From the NCBI RefSeq assembly GCF_013618865.1, contig NZ_JABSOE010000020.1, positions 1 through 64,000 of the forward strand: a stretch of 64,000 bases of DNA, in the 5' to 3' direction. The stretch comes from Phocaeicola faecicola. GTDB taxonomy: Bacteria > Bacteroidota > Bacteroidia > Bacteroidales > Bacteroidaceae. The notes beneath the pieces were generated by a model that had not been told where the DNA came from, did not search any database, and worked only from the letters and a program-made list of their open reading frames with translations. Below, in pieces: positions 31,376 through 39,847 of the stretch. The position numbers were made by a program, and so were the translations under genes. Each line of letters opens with the position of its first letter. Within the stretch, counting starts at the first letter, position 1.

Positions 31376-33952
31376 TCAGAACATTACTTTAAATCCAGTA
31401 GACCAGGTTCTGCCAAAGCCGTAATATACCAAAGCAGTGTCCCAGTCGTGAGAAGAACCGTCTCTCGCATCTGCAATATAGCAAGTATTTGTCAGGTTAT
31501 ATACATTGCTGTAGATAACGGCTTTCAAACCTTTACCCAAGTCGAAACGGTAGCTCAATCCCAAATCGATAGTGTAGAAATTAGGCATCTTCCATGCATC
31601 GACACCTGCATCCGACTTGTTGGTACGGTTAGACGGGTCGAAGTCTGCATAGTTCTTACCGGCAAAATTATAGTCAGCATTCAGTTTCAAACCTTTGAAC
31701 ATTTCCCAAGAAGCCGACAACGCAGCAGTCAGCTGTGCAGAGTTACCTACGTGTACATCTTTTACATAAGCATCGTATGTTCCGAGCGGTTTGTCTGATT
31801 CATCATACAATGTAAAGTGTACATCGTCTGCCCATTTCCAGTCTCCCAAAGAGAACATACCCTTCAGTTCAAATGTATTGACCGGTTTGTAAGTAGCTTC
31901 CAGTTCCACACCCATGTGAACAGCGTCCAGACCGGTGATATTGGCATAATCCTGCCCTACTCTTCTGCGGGTAGACTTATCCATCCATTTGGTATAATAA
32001 CCGTTCAGGGCTACATTGAAATATTCGTTGTTGAATCCGTATCCCAATTCGAAAGTCATAATCTTTTCATATGGAGCATCAGCATTGGCTGTTACATTAT
32101 TATTAGGGAATACAGAGTTGAAGAACGGAGCACGGGTAAAGTATCCACCGTTCACAAATACGTTATGATTCTGAGTGAACTTGTAGTTGTATCCGGCTTT
32201 CACACTCCAAGGCTGGAAATGATAGAAATCAGAAATCTTCTTTCCGTCTACATTACCTCCCTTATCATGATAGCGGTATGATTCATTCGTAATAGAAGCC
32301 GAAACAAATGAAGACCATTTGTCGGTGTTGTATTCAGCCTGTGCAAACAGACCTGCCCATACAATTTCACCTACACTGAAATACTGAACCACATCCCCTT
32401 CCTTCAAAATTGCATTTGCTGGTTCATAATCCAAGTGCTTAGAGCCTGGCATGTAATAAGCTCCACCGAGCAGGTTGTCGATTACTTCTTTATGATAACC
32501 TTTATAGTAACGTCCGTCGAATCCACCTGTGAAAGTGAATTTTTCAGTGAAACGGTTCTTGTATGAACTCAATACGCCATACCAGTCATGGTCGTTTACC
32601 GCATTGGTAAAGATAGCCTGAGAACCGTTAGGATTAGCTGCATTTTCAGCCAATACCGCATCATAGTCAAGCAAACCACCGGCAGTCAGTTTAGTTTCTT
32701 CATAAGGACGACCGGTATTGTTATCGATAGCCAGCCAGTTGCTTTGTGCACCACGTACACGACGTCCGCCACCAGTTGCCATAGAAGCATAAAGAGAAGT
32801 AGTCAAAGATGACTGTTCATTGATTGTCCAGTAGTGGTTCAAAGAAACCTGAGGTTTGTGATAATAATTGTATCCGTAAGCTCCACCGGTCAGTTCCCCG
32901 TTCAAATAACCGTAAGAGTTGCTGAAACGTCCGCCATCAGGACTGTTCTTGTAATCTTCAATATAATGTGGAGTAGAACGCTGATTATGCCACTGAGGAG
33001 CACCGAAAGCTGTCAATGACAATTTGTGATGGCTGTTGATTACCTTAGAGATATTTCCGAAATAAGTCCATCCTTCATAGTTAGTACCCTTTACGTATCC
33101 GTCACCGGTATTCAGAGCTCCCATCAAGGTTACCGCCCATCCATTGTCCATCAGACCGGTAGATACAGAAACCGAATATTTACGGAAGCCATCGTTACCA
33201 ATACCGAAGTAAGCTGATCCCCCTTTTTTTGCTTCAGTACTTTTAGTAACCATGTTCATGGTACCTCCCACTGAAGAAAGTCCCAGTGCAGAAGCTCCCA
33301 GACCACGCTGAACCTGAACAAACTGGCTCACATCTGACAAACCTGACCAGTTAGACCAGTACACCTTACCGTTTTCCATACCGTTGATAGGTACACCATT
33401 GATCAATATACCCAAGTTAGAAGAGTCGAAACCACGCATATTGATTCGTGAGTCACCGTATCCACCACTCTCACGAGTTACGTAAACAGAAGGAGTTGAC
33501 TTCAGCAACTCAGGGAATTCAAGGTTACCCACCTTCTCTTCAATGGTAGCCAGTTTCACGTTTGAAATAGGAATCGGAGTCTGACGGTCCGACTTGATGA
33601 TAGAGGCAATTACGCTGACCTCTTCCAGGCCAATTGCATCAGGAGTCAGGGCCACTGTTCCCAAATCCATTGTTTTACCAGAAATTTTCAGATTCTGGTT
33701 CAATTCATTATAACCAACATAACTAAAAGCCAAGGTAACTTTATTCCCCTTTACCTTCAAGACAAAGTTACCGTCCATGTCTGTTACAGTACCGTCGATA
33801 GTTCCTTTCACCGTTACAGTTGCACCTATCAAAGGCTCCTGAGTATCGGCATCCACAATTTTACCTTTCAATGTAGCCTGGGCCACCGCCGTAGCAATGC
33901 TACAAACTGCAAGCACTGCAAACAACAGAAAATGCTTCAGATGATTTTTCAT
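31376..33952 (-). CDS. TonB-dependent outer-membrane receptor (B)
   Basis: This 858-residue protein has a signal peptide (ending AVAQA), a carboxypeptidase-regulatory-like domain (GKIVDADTQEPLIGATV), a TonB-box-like LEEVSVIAS, a plug domain with ESGGYGDSRINMRGFDSSN and VQRGLGASALGLSSVGGTM, and a barrel ending in Phe. It is probably the outer-membrane importer of the second gene set. It is only distantly similar to receptor A. No SusD follows. The first gene after the ~260-bp gap at 33953-34211, it is preceded by a -7 element. Confidence 0.95.
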   Translation of the reverse strand: MKNHLKHFLLFAVLAVCSIATAVAQATLKGKIVDADTQEPLIGATVTVKGTIDGTVTDMDGNFVLKVKGNKVTLAFSYVGYNELNQNLKISGKTMDLGTVALTPDAIGLEEVSVIASIIKSDRQTPIPISNVKLATIEEKVGNLEFPELLKSTPSVYVTRESGGYGDSRINMRGFDSSNLGILINGVPINGMENGKVYWSNWSGLSDVSQFVQVQRGLGASALGLSSVGGTMNMVTKSTEAKKGGSAYFGIGNDGFRKYSVSVSTGLMDNGWAVTLMGALNTGDGYVKGTNYEGWTYFGNISKVINSHHKLSLTAFGAPQWHNQRSTPHYIEDYKNSPDGGRFSNSYGYLNGELTGGAYGYNYYHKPQVSLNHYWTINEQSSLTTSLYASMATGGGRRVRGAQSNWLAIDNNTGRPYEETKLTAGGLLDYDAVLAENAANPNGSQAIFTNAVNDHDWYGVLSSYKNRFTEKFTFTGGFDGRYYKGYHKEVIDNLLGGAYYMPGSKHLDYEPANAILKEGDVVQYFSVGEIVWAGLFAQAEYNTDKWSSFVSASITNESYRYHDKGGNVDGKKISDFYHFQPWSVKAGYNYKFTQNHNVFVNGGYFTRAPFFNSVFPNNNVTANADAPYEKIMTFELGYGFNNEYFNVALNGYYTKWMDKSTRRRVGQDYANITGLDAVHMGVELEATYKPVNTFELKGMFSLGDWKWADDVHFTLYDESDKPLGTYDAYVKDVHVGNSAQLTAALSASWEMFKGLKLNADYNFAGKNYADFDPSNRTNKSDAGVDAWKMPNFYTIDLGLSYRFDLGKGLKAVIYSNVYNLTNTCYIADARDGSSHDWDTALVYYGFGRTWSTGFKVMF

Positions 33953-33988
33953 ACGTTTAATTATTTTTTAATATTATCAAAATACATA

Positions 33989-33996
33989 CAAATATA
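33989..33996 (-). promoter_or_regulatory. -7 element of TonB receptor B operon
   Basis: The minus-strand TATATTTG lies 37 bp upstream of the ATG at 33952. No TTTG at the correct -33 distance is seen, which is compatible with activator dependence. Confidence 0.45.
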
Positions 33997-34109
33997 CTAA
34001 AATATTAAAAAATAGCAGCGATTTACCCTGTTAAATTTGAGGTCCAATGTTTTTTTTCATGCATTTATTATTCATCATGTTACAAACATATGAAAAATCA
34101 TCCTAAACT

Positions 34110-34160
34110 AAAAAAGCGGATAGTCGGCCATTTTCCCATCAAAGACTGACTATCCGCTTA
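34110..34160 (-). terminator. Terminator of the CorC-like gene
   Basis: AAGCGGATAGTC (34114-34125) pairs with GACTATCCGCTT (34148-34159), and the minus strand continues into a T-run. It lies about 50 bp beyond the hemolysin-family stop. Confidence 0.8.
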
Positions 34161-34211
34161 ACGAATCATATAATCGTTAGCATTCTGCTACTTACCTTCA
34201 GCACTTAAATA

Positions 34212-35483
34212 TCAAAAGTCTACCAGGACAAGCACCTTGTCGATTCGTGCCCCGTCCATATCCACCACTTCGAAAGAGAAGTTGTTCCATTTCAGATTTT
34301 CCCCGCTAACCGGCACATGTTGCAAATGATGCATAATAAGACCGCCCACGGTATGATACTCTGCATTTTCAAACAAATCCTTCCGGTCAAAATAATTCAG
34401 GAAGTCATACAACGGACACTGTCCGTCTACCAGCCAGCCTTCGTTGTTTGTACGCTTGATAATATAAGGCTCTTCTTCCTCGTCGTCCATATTTCCGACC
34501 AGTCCCTCCAGAATATCCCGTAAGGTAATGATTCCGGTACACATACCGAATTCATCGCACACCAATGCCCGGCTGACCTTTTTCTGCTTCATCTGCTCAA
34601 GTACCTTATACACATTCATGCTTTCATGAAAATAGGTAGCTGGCTGCACCAGTTCAGCAAGTTCAAAATCAGGTTTATAAAGGTGCAGGACAAGTTCCTT
34701 CAAGTTAATCACCCCTTTCACATGGTCGAGGTCGCCATCGGCTACCGGATAACATTCGTACAGGTGTTCATTCACCACTCCTCTGACCTCTTCGGCCGAC
34801 ATGTGCATGTCCAGCCATTTAATCTCACTCTTGTGGGTCATGATGGAACTGACTTTCAGGTCTCCCAATAAGAAGACACGCTGTACAATATCCTGTTCTA
34901 CCGGCTGCACTTCACCGTCTTCCGCACCCTCCTGGATAATCGATTTGATTTCTTCCTCCGTCACCTTATTTTCCTTCTCATCAATTCCCAGCAGGTTAAA
35001 GATCAGTTCCGTACTCTTGGAAAGCAGCCAGACAAAAGGCAGGGCTACTACAGACAGGGTGCGCATCGGGCGCGCCACCAGTTTGGCCACCTTTTCGGCA
35101 AGACTCATACCGATACGCTTAGGAACCAGCTCACCGAAAATAATGGTCAGATAAGTTACAATCACCACAATTATTCCCTGAGCCACAGCCGAAGCATAAG
35201 TAGCGGACACACCCCATCCAATCATGATCTGAGTAAGGTCGGCAGCAATCTTATTTCCAGAATAGATACCGGTAAGAATACCTATCAGCGTAATACCAAT
35301 TTGCACGGTAGAAAGGAAACGATCCGGGTCATTTGCAAGTTTCAGTGCCACTCCAGCCGACTTGTTTCCTTTTTTTTCGTCTGCTGTCAGCCGCGATTTC
35401 CGGGCAGAAATCAATGCCACTTCCGACATTGCAAAAATTCCATTCAATACAATCAATCCCCCAATAATAATTATTTCATTCAT
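34212..35483 (-). CDS. Hemolysin-family CNNM/CorC-like membrane protein
   Basis: This 423-residue protein has an N-terminal DUF21/CNNM membrane domain (four hydrophobic segments; NGIFAMSEVALISARKSRL), a CBS-domain pair in the middle (SSIMTHKSEIKWLDM, then RALVCDEFGMCTGIITLRD) and a C-terminal CorC_HlyC domain (AEYHTVGGLIMHHLQHVP). Family members are implicated in Mg2+/Co2+ transport or its regulation; the older name 'hemolysin' is not evidence of toxicity. A minus-strand TATATTTG (35513-35506) lies 23 bp upstream of the ATG, with a TTTG at a slightly long 23-bp spacing. Confidence 0.92.
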   Translation of the reverse strand: MNEIIIIGGLIVLNGIFAMSEVALISARKSRLTADEKKGNKSAGVALKLANDPDRFLSTVQIGITLIGILTGIYSGNKIAADLTQIMIGWGVSATYASAVAQGIIVVIVTYLTIIFGELVPKRIGMSLAEKVAKLVARPMRTLSVVALPFVWLLSKSTELIFNLLGIDEKENKVTEEEIKSIIQEGAEDGEVQPVEQDIVQRVFLLGDLKVSSIMTHKSEIKWLDMHMSAEEVRGVVNEHLYECYPVADGDLDHVKGVINLKELVLHLYKPDFELAELVQPATYFHESMNVYKVLEQMKQKKVSRALVCDEFGMCTGIITLRDILEGLVGNMDDEEEEPYIIKRTNNEGWLVDGQCPLYDFLNYFDRKDLFENAEYHTVGGLIMHHLQHVPVSGENLKWNNFSFEVVDMDGARIDKVLVLVDF

Positions 35484-35505
35484 AGTAGTTTTGTAATAAT
35501 ATGAG

Positions 35506-35540
35506 CAAATATAGCAGAATGTATGCGACTGACCCGCAAA
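35506..35540 (-). promoter_or_regulatory. Probable promoter of the CorC-like gene
   Basis: On the minus strand TTTG (35540-35537), a 23-bp spacer and TATATTTG (35513-35506). The spacer is longer than the usual 19-21 bp. Confidence 0.4.
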
Positions 35541-35689
35541 AACTTCTTTTTTGTTAACCTATTTTAATATTATCCGACACTGATGCATGCCTCGATCCAT
35601 ACTAAGGAAGCGACTTTTCGTCCGCGTCAATCCTTCCTGTCCATCCCTCCTTTTTTCTGAAACGGAATCATGCTCTCACAAATTTTCGC

Positions 35690-35697
35690 TATCTTTG
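35690..35697 (+). promoter_or_regulatory. -7 element of aroA
   Basis: TATCTTTG lies 28 bp before the aroA ATG at 35726. No proper -33 TTTG is present. Confidence 0.5.
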
Positions 35698-35725
35698 CCA
35701 GAAACATTTGTAATCAGAAAATAGC

Positions 35726-36955
35726 ATGAAACAAATTACAGTCTCAGCCCCTGCCCATATACAGACCCGAATCAAGTTGCCCTCCTCCAAGAGCATCTGC
35801 AACCGGGCACTGATTATCAATGCCCTGTCACAGGGAAATGCTCCGATAGACAATCTGTCGGACTGTGATGATACCCGCGTAATGGTCCAGGCCCTGCAGG
35901 CGATGCCGGAAACCATCGACATCGGAGCGGCAGGAACAGCCATGCGCTTCCTGACGGCCTACCTGACCGTAAGGGAGGGAGAGACACATATCCTTACCGG
36001 AACCCAACGGATGAAGCAGCGCCCCATCGGTATTCTGGTCAATGCCCTGCGCGAGTTGGGAGCAGACATCAGCTACCTGGAAAACGAAGGATTCCCTCCG
36101 CTTCTTATCCGAGGAAAAGCACTCACCGGATCTGCCATCAGTCTTCCGGGCAACGTAAGTTCGCAGTACATCTCTGCCCTGCTGATGATCGGTCCCATGC
36201 TGAAAAACGGTCTGGAAATCACTTTGGAGAAAGAAGTGATATCACGTCCCTATATCGACATGACACTGAAATTGATGAACCAGTTCGGTGCCGATGCCTG
36301 CTGGCGTTCGCCACAGACACTTGGCGTATCGCCTCAACCGTACAGCCACCATCCTTTCTATGTGGAAAGCGACTGGAGTGCGGCTTCGTACTGGTACGAG
36401 ATCTGTGCGCTGACTCCGGATGCAGTGATTGAACTGCCGGCCCTATTCTCCGAAAGCCTTCAGGGAGATTCGGCCATTGCATCCCTGTTCAGTCATCTGG
36501 GAGTCTCTACCGAATACCATCCGGACAAAGTCATCCTGAAAAATCAGGGAAATGCAGCCACCACACTGGAATACAATTTCATCAACCAGCCCGACCTGGC
36601 ACAAACCCTCGTCGTTACCTGTGCCCTGCTGCAGATTCCTTTCCGCTTTTCAGGGTTGCAGAGTCTGAAAATCAAGGAAACCGACCGGATTCATGCACTG
36701 ATTACCGAAATGAAAAAACTGGGCTTCCTGCTGAAGGAAACGGGAAACGGGGTACTGGCCTGGGAAGGAGAACGGTGTCCCGCGGAACTGGCTTCGGGCA
36801 TTGACACGTACGAAGACCACCGTATGGCCATGGCTTTCGCTCCGGCATGCATCTGCATACAACCGCTGCGCATCAACGAACCGCAGGTAGTCAGCAAGTC
36901 GTACCCGCATTTCTGGGAAGACTTGCGCACGGCAGGATTTAACATTACAGAATAA
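35726..36955 (+). CDS. aroA: 3-phosphoshikimate 1-carboxyvinyltransferase (EPSP synthase)
   Basis: This enzyme joins shikimate-3-phosphate and phosphoenolpyruvate in the aromatic amino acid pathway. The protein is 409 residues, shorter than E. coli AroA. The substrate-binding LPSSKSICNRALI (Lys22, Ser23, Arg27), GAAGTAMRFL, the NVSSQYISALLM loop, the catalytic Asp in NQPDLAQT, KETDRIHAL and YEDHRMAMAF are all present. Compared with the classic GNAGTAMRPL motif it has Ala for Asn and Phe for Pro, positions near the glyphosate/PEP site. The next gene starts 14 bp downstream. Confidence 0.96.
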   Translation: MKQITVSAPAHIQTRIKLPSSKSICNRALIINALSQGNAPIDNLSDCDDTRVMVQALQAMPETIDIGAAGTAMRFLTAYLTVREGETHILTGTQRMKQRPIGILVNALRELGADISYLENEGFPPLLIRGKALTGSAISLPGNVSSQYISALLMIGPMLKNGLEITLEKEVISRPYIDMTLKLMNQFGADACWRSPQTLGVSPQPYSHHPFYVESDWSAASYWYEICALTPDAVIELPALFSESLQGDSAIASLFSHLGVSTEYHPDKVILKNQGNAATTLEYNFINQPDLAQTLVVTCALLQIPFRFSGLQSLKIKETDRIHALITEMKKLGFLLKETGNGVLAWEGERCPAELASGIDTYEDHRMAMAFAPACICIQPLRINEPQVVSKSYPHFWEDLRTAGFNITE

Positions 36956-36969
36956 AAAAACAACAACAT

Positions 36970-37389
36970 ATGTGGATACTGGTACTTATTCTTATTGGAG
37001 TTGTCTTGTTCGGCATGGTGGTCGGACTGATTTACAACCGGAATATCAAGAAAAAAATTGAACGGGGAGAACTCAAGGAAGCTCCCGAAGTGGTAGAAGT
37101 AGACAGTGAATGCTGCGGACAGCATCAGATCTGCGAAAAGGAAAGTCTGCTGGCAGCCGTAAGCAAGCAGATTGAATATTACGACGACGAAGAGCTCGAC
37201 CGCTTCAAGGGTCATCCTTCCGATGAATATACGGAAGAGGAAATCGAAGAGTTCCGCAACATCCTCTACACCATGCAGGAAGTAGAAGTTGCCGGATGGT
37301 GCCGCAGTCTGCAACTCAGAAACATTGCCCTTCCCGACGAACTGAAAGACGAGATATTCCTCATCGTAGGAGAACGACGTTTCCATTAA
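36970..37389 (+). CDS. Small membrane-anchored protein with CCGxHxxC motif
   Basis: This 139-residue protein starts with one hydrophobic helix (residues ~2-22) and then a charged cytoplasmic or periplasmic domain. A striking DSECCGQHQICEKESLLAAV segment (residues ~46-65) could bind metal through Cys-Cys-x3-His-x2-Cys. The rest (EYYDDEELDRFKGHPSDEYT, then EEEIEEFRNILYT) is acidic and helical. I recall similar Bacteroidetes-only proteins annotated loosely as 'phospholipase', without proof, and do not adopt that name. It sits between aroA and a metal ABC permease, so a metal-related role is possible but only inferred. Confidence 0.7.
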   Translation: MWILVLILIGVVLFGMVVGLIYNRNIKKKIERGELKEAPEVVEVDSECCGQHQICEKESLLAAVSKQIEYYDDEELDRFKGHPSDEYTEEEIEEFRNILYTMQEVEVAGWCRSLQLRNIALPDELKDEIFLIVGERRFH

Positions 37390-37413
37390 TTAACCCATTC
37401 GCAGCAGATTGTC

Positions 37414-38238
37414 ATGAGCAATATCATAGAACTGTTCCATTACCTGTTTTTCCAGCACGCCTTGCTGGGCAGCCTTTTTGCCAGCATCGCCTGCGGCATC
37501 ATAGGTACCTATATTGTCACCCGCCGGCTGGTATTCATCAGCGGCGGAATTACCCATGCCTCATTCGGAGGCATCGGCATCGGCCTTTATGCAGGGATTT
37601 CCCCGTTGCTGACGGCTGCCCTGTTCGCAGTCCTCTCTGCATTCGGGGTAGAATGGCTCAGCAAGCGCAGCGACATGCGTGAAGACTCCGCCATAGCCGT
37701 ATTCTGGACCTTCGGTATGGCCGTAGGAATCATCTTCAGTTTCCTGGCCCCGGGATTCACCCCCGACCTGTCGTCCTTTCTGTTCGGCAACATTCTGACC
37801 ATCACCCAGACGGACATCCTGCTGCTGGGCATACTCAGTCTGGCGCTCAGCCTTTTCTTTGCCCTGTTCCTCCGCCCCATTGTCGCCATTGCCTTCGACC
37901 GGGAGTTTGCCCGTTCACAGCATATGCCGGTAGCCCTGTTCGAATACATACTGATGATGTTCATCGCCCTGACCATCGTGGCCTGTCTGCGGATGGTAGG
38001 CATCGTACTGGCTATCTCACTGCTCACACTTCCGCAGATGACCGCCAATCTCTTCACCCACCGGTTCAAGAATATCATCTTCCTGTCCATCGGCATCGGC
38101 TACATCAGCTGCATCGGGGGACTGCTGTTCTCATACAGCTACCAGATTCCCTCCGGAGCAGCCATCATTTTTATCTCAATCATCATTTACGCTCTTTCCA
38201 AACTTTTCCTGCTTGCAAAGAAAAAGAAAGCACAGTAA
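37414..38238 (+). CDS. Metal ABC transporter permease (ZnuB/MntB type)
   Basis: This 274-residue membrane protein has about eight or nine hydrophobic helices and belongs to the ABC-3 permease family for Zn2+/Mn2+/Fe2+. Family motifs include GTYIVTRRLVFISGGITHAS near the N terminus and VGIVLAISLLTLPQMTANLF in the C-terminal half. No ATPase or periplasmic binding protein gene lies next to it, so the partners must be elsewhere. It begins 24 bp after the CCGxHxxC protein and is followed by tsaE, which has its own -7 element. Confidence 0.92.
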   Translation: MSNIIELFHYLFFQHALLGSLFASIACGIIGTYIVTRRLVFISGGITHASFGGIGIGLYAGISPLLTAALFAVLSAFGVEWLSKRSDMREDSAIAVFWTFGMAVGIIFSFLAPGFTPDLSSFLFGNILTITQTDILLLGILSLALSLFFALFLRPIVAIAFDREFARSQHMPVALFEYILMMFIALTIVACLRMVGIVLAISLLTLPQMTANLFTHRFKNIIFLSIGIGYISCIGGLLFSYSYQIPSGAAIIFISIIIYALSKLFLLAKKKKAQ

Positions 38239-38254
38239 ATGTCTGATTTTTGAT

Positions 38255-38262
38255 TAATTTTG
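38255..38262 (+). promoter_or_regulatory. -7 element of tsaE
   Basis: TAATTTTG matches TAnnTTTG, 28 bp before the tsaE ATG. No well-spaced -33 TTTG is seen. Confidence 0.5.
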
Positions 38263-38290
38263 CAGAAACATCAATTAAACAGTATAAATT

Positions 38291-38713
38291 ATGGAAATAA
38301 AAATCAATTCACTCGACCATATCCGCGAAGCAGCGAAAGAATTCATCGCTGCAATGGGAGACAATACCGTCTTTGCCTTTTACGGAAAGATGGGTGCCGG
38401 AAAAACCACTTTCATCAAGGCGGTTTGTGAAGAACTGGGAGTTACCGACGTAATCAACTCTCCTACTTTCGCCATCGTAAATGAATACCGTTCGGAAGAA
38501 ACCGGAGAACTCATTTACCATTTCGACTTCTACCGCATCAAGAAACTGGAAGAAGTATACGACATGGGATACGAGGATTACTTCTACAGCGGCGCCCTTT
38601 GCTTTATCGAATGGCCTGAACTGATTGAAGAAGTCCTTCCGGGAGATGCCGTAAACGTATATATCGAAGAACAGGAAGACGGCACCCGCACTGTCCGTTT
38701 TGATGCAGAATAA
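38291..38713 (+). CDS. tsaE: tRNA threonylcarbamoyladenosine biosynthesis ATPase TsaE
   Basis: This 140-residue P-loop ATPase works with TsaB and TsaD to make the t6A modification at position 37 of ANN-decoding tRNAs. The Walker A motif is [11 protein letters not shown] (~31-41), followed by [18 protein letters not shown] and a Trp-containing [11 protein letters not shown], all typical of TsaE. The partners are not in this window. The tRNA-Thr genes in this window are natural substrates of the pathway, though this is a coincidence of location. Confidence 0.95.
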   Translation: MEIKINSLDHIREAAKEFIAAMGDNTVFAFYGKMGAGKTTFIKAVCEELGVTDVINSPTFAIVNEYRSEETGELIYHFDFYRIKKLEEVYDMGYEDYFYSGALCFIEWPELIEEVLPGDAVNVYIEEQEDGTRTVRFDAE

Positions 38714-38751
38714 TTCCGTACCGTTACGGTGGCAATAATCCCTGTCTCAAA

Positions 38752-38970
38752 ATGGCAATCCATTATTTCATACAGGCCCTGTTTGTACTGGTCGGCATAC
38801 TGACCCTTTCGGGAGCCCTCCTCAACAGCGACTGGCTGCTCAACTCACGCAACAGCCAGTTCATCGTCGCTGCCACGGGACGGAAAACCGCCCGGATAAT
38901 CTATGCCCTGCTGGGCTGTCTGATGATCGGCACCGGAATCTATTTTTTCCTTGCCGTACAAAACTTGTGA
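38752..38970 (+). CDS. Imm17-like small membrane protein
   Basis: This 72-residue protein has two hydrophobic helices (residues ~5-25 and ~48-70) flanking a polar middle with WLLNSRNSQFIVAATGRKTAR. This resembles the Imm17 family, predicted immunity proteins of polymorphic toxin systems in Bacteroidetes; the 'NaqFIV..GRk.AR' pattern is from memory. No toxin gene is adjacent, so here it is either an orphan or a household protein that shares the family. It lies 38 bp after tsaE and before a terminator, probably co-transcribed. Confidence 0.55.
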   Translation: MAIHYFIQALFVLVGILTLSGALLNSDWLLNSRNSQFIVAATGRKTARIIYALLGCLMIGTGIYFFLAVQNL

Positions 38971-38990
38971 TACTGCTGGATACAGACATA

Positions 38991-39039
38991 AAAAAGGATT
39001 GACAGTGCTTGCCTCAGGCAACTCCTGTCAATCCTTTTT
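38991..39039. terminator. Bidirectional terminator
   Basis: AAAAAGGATTGACAG (38991-39005) pairs perfectly with CTGTCAATCCTTTTT (39025-39039), ending the tsaE unit on one strand and the trxA unit on the other. Confidence 0.9.
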
Positions 39040-39073
39040 CATTTCCTGAACTTCCGTCAGTCAGGGAAAATAC

Positions 39074-39409
39074 TTATTCCACCTGTCCCAGTGAATTTCC
39101 GTATTCCATTTCCCCCTGCACGATAAAGAAAACATCTTCCGCATCATACGGTCCCATGCCATCTTTATTAGCCTCCTTGACTACATAGTTCACAATTTCA
39201 TCCTGGTCGATATTGATGTAGCCCTCTTCATCCGGCTGTACATCAAGGCAACCACTCGTAGTATAATAATCCACAATCAGATCAAGGATGTAGTATAAAT
39301 CATCATCCGAGAATTTTCCTTTCAAATCCTGAGGCAGGTAATTCTTGATAAACTCGATGGTTTTTTCGTCATCTTCATCCTCCAACAAGAAATCGTCTTC
39401 CATTCCCAT
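39074..39409 (-). CDS. Conserved acidic hypothetical protein
   Basis: This 111-residue protein is strongly acidic, with no signal peptide or membrane segment. The N terminus is DDFLLEDEDDEKTIEFIKN and the remainder is predicted alpha-helical with conserved-looking YYILDLIVDYY and YDAEDVFFIVQGEMEYG segments. I do not recognise a named family. It is encoded 25 bp after trxA and probably cotranscribed with it; Bacteroidetes genomes carry similar proteins beside trxA or dnaE as I recall. Its function is unknown. Confidence 0.75.
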   Translation of the reverse strand: MGMEDDFLLEDEDDEKTIEFIKNYLPQDLKGKFSDDDLYYILDLIVDYYTTSGCLDVQPDEEGYINIDQDEIVNYVVKEANKDGMGPYDAEDVFFIVQGEMEYGNSLGQVE

Positions 39410-39434
39410 AGTCTTAGAGTTTTAAATCAGTGAA

Positions 39435-39752
39435 TTATTTCAATAAAGTTTCTACTTTTGCTTTCAGCGCAGCCTTAGTAGCCGCACCTACCTGTTTGTC
39501 GACCACCTCACCGTTCTTGATGAACAATACAGTAGGGATGTTACGGACGCCAAACTGAGCAGGCAGGTCAGAATTGTCATCTACGTCACATTTTCCGATA
39601 TTTACTGTATCCTTGAATTCTTCTGCCAGTTCTTCGATGAACGGAGCAATCTGCTTGCAAGGTCCGCACCAAGTTGCCCAGAAATCCAATACTACCGGTT
39701 TTCCTTCAGCTACAATTGCTTCATAATTTGAATCTTTAATTTCAAGTGCCAT
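39435..39752 (-). CDS. trxA: Thioredoxin
   Basis: This 105-residue cytoplasmic thioredoxin has the redox active site WCGPCK (residues 28-33), the cis-Pro segment [13 protein letters not shown] and a typical length. It reduces disulfides in ribonucleotide reductase and other proteins, using thioredoxin reductase. The gene follows dnaE on the same strand but has its own pair of promoter-like elements in the 73-bp gap, and precedes an acidic hypothetical gene. Confidence 0.97.
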   Translation of the reverse strand: MALEIKDSNYEAIVAEGKPVVLDFWATWCGPCKQIAPFIEELAEEFKDTVNIGKCDVDDNSDLPAQFGVRNIPTVLFIKNGEVVDKQVGAATKAALKAKVETLLK

Positions 39753-39798
39753 TTTCTTCTATTTTTTAGTTGTTACTGAATTTTTGTTTTCAATCTCT

Positions 39799-39847
39799 CA
39801 AATATATTGATAACGCAAATATAAATCAATTTATCTTATAGTCCAAT
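39799..39847 (-). promoter_or_regulatory. Two tandem trxA promoters
   Basis: Minus-strand TATATTTG occurs at 39806-39799 and again at 39823-39816. Each has ATTG (39830-39827 and 39847-39844) exactly 20 bp upstream, giving two near-consensus promoters offset by 17 bp, partly inside the end of dnaE. Confidence 0.6.

Noticed and set aside
31376-33952. Standard SusC/SusD glycan utilization locus
   Set aside because: No SusD homolog and no glycoside hydrolase lie near either receptor; the enzymes are nuclease/phosphatase-type.
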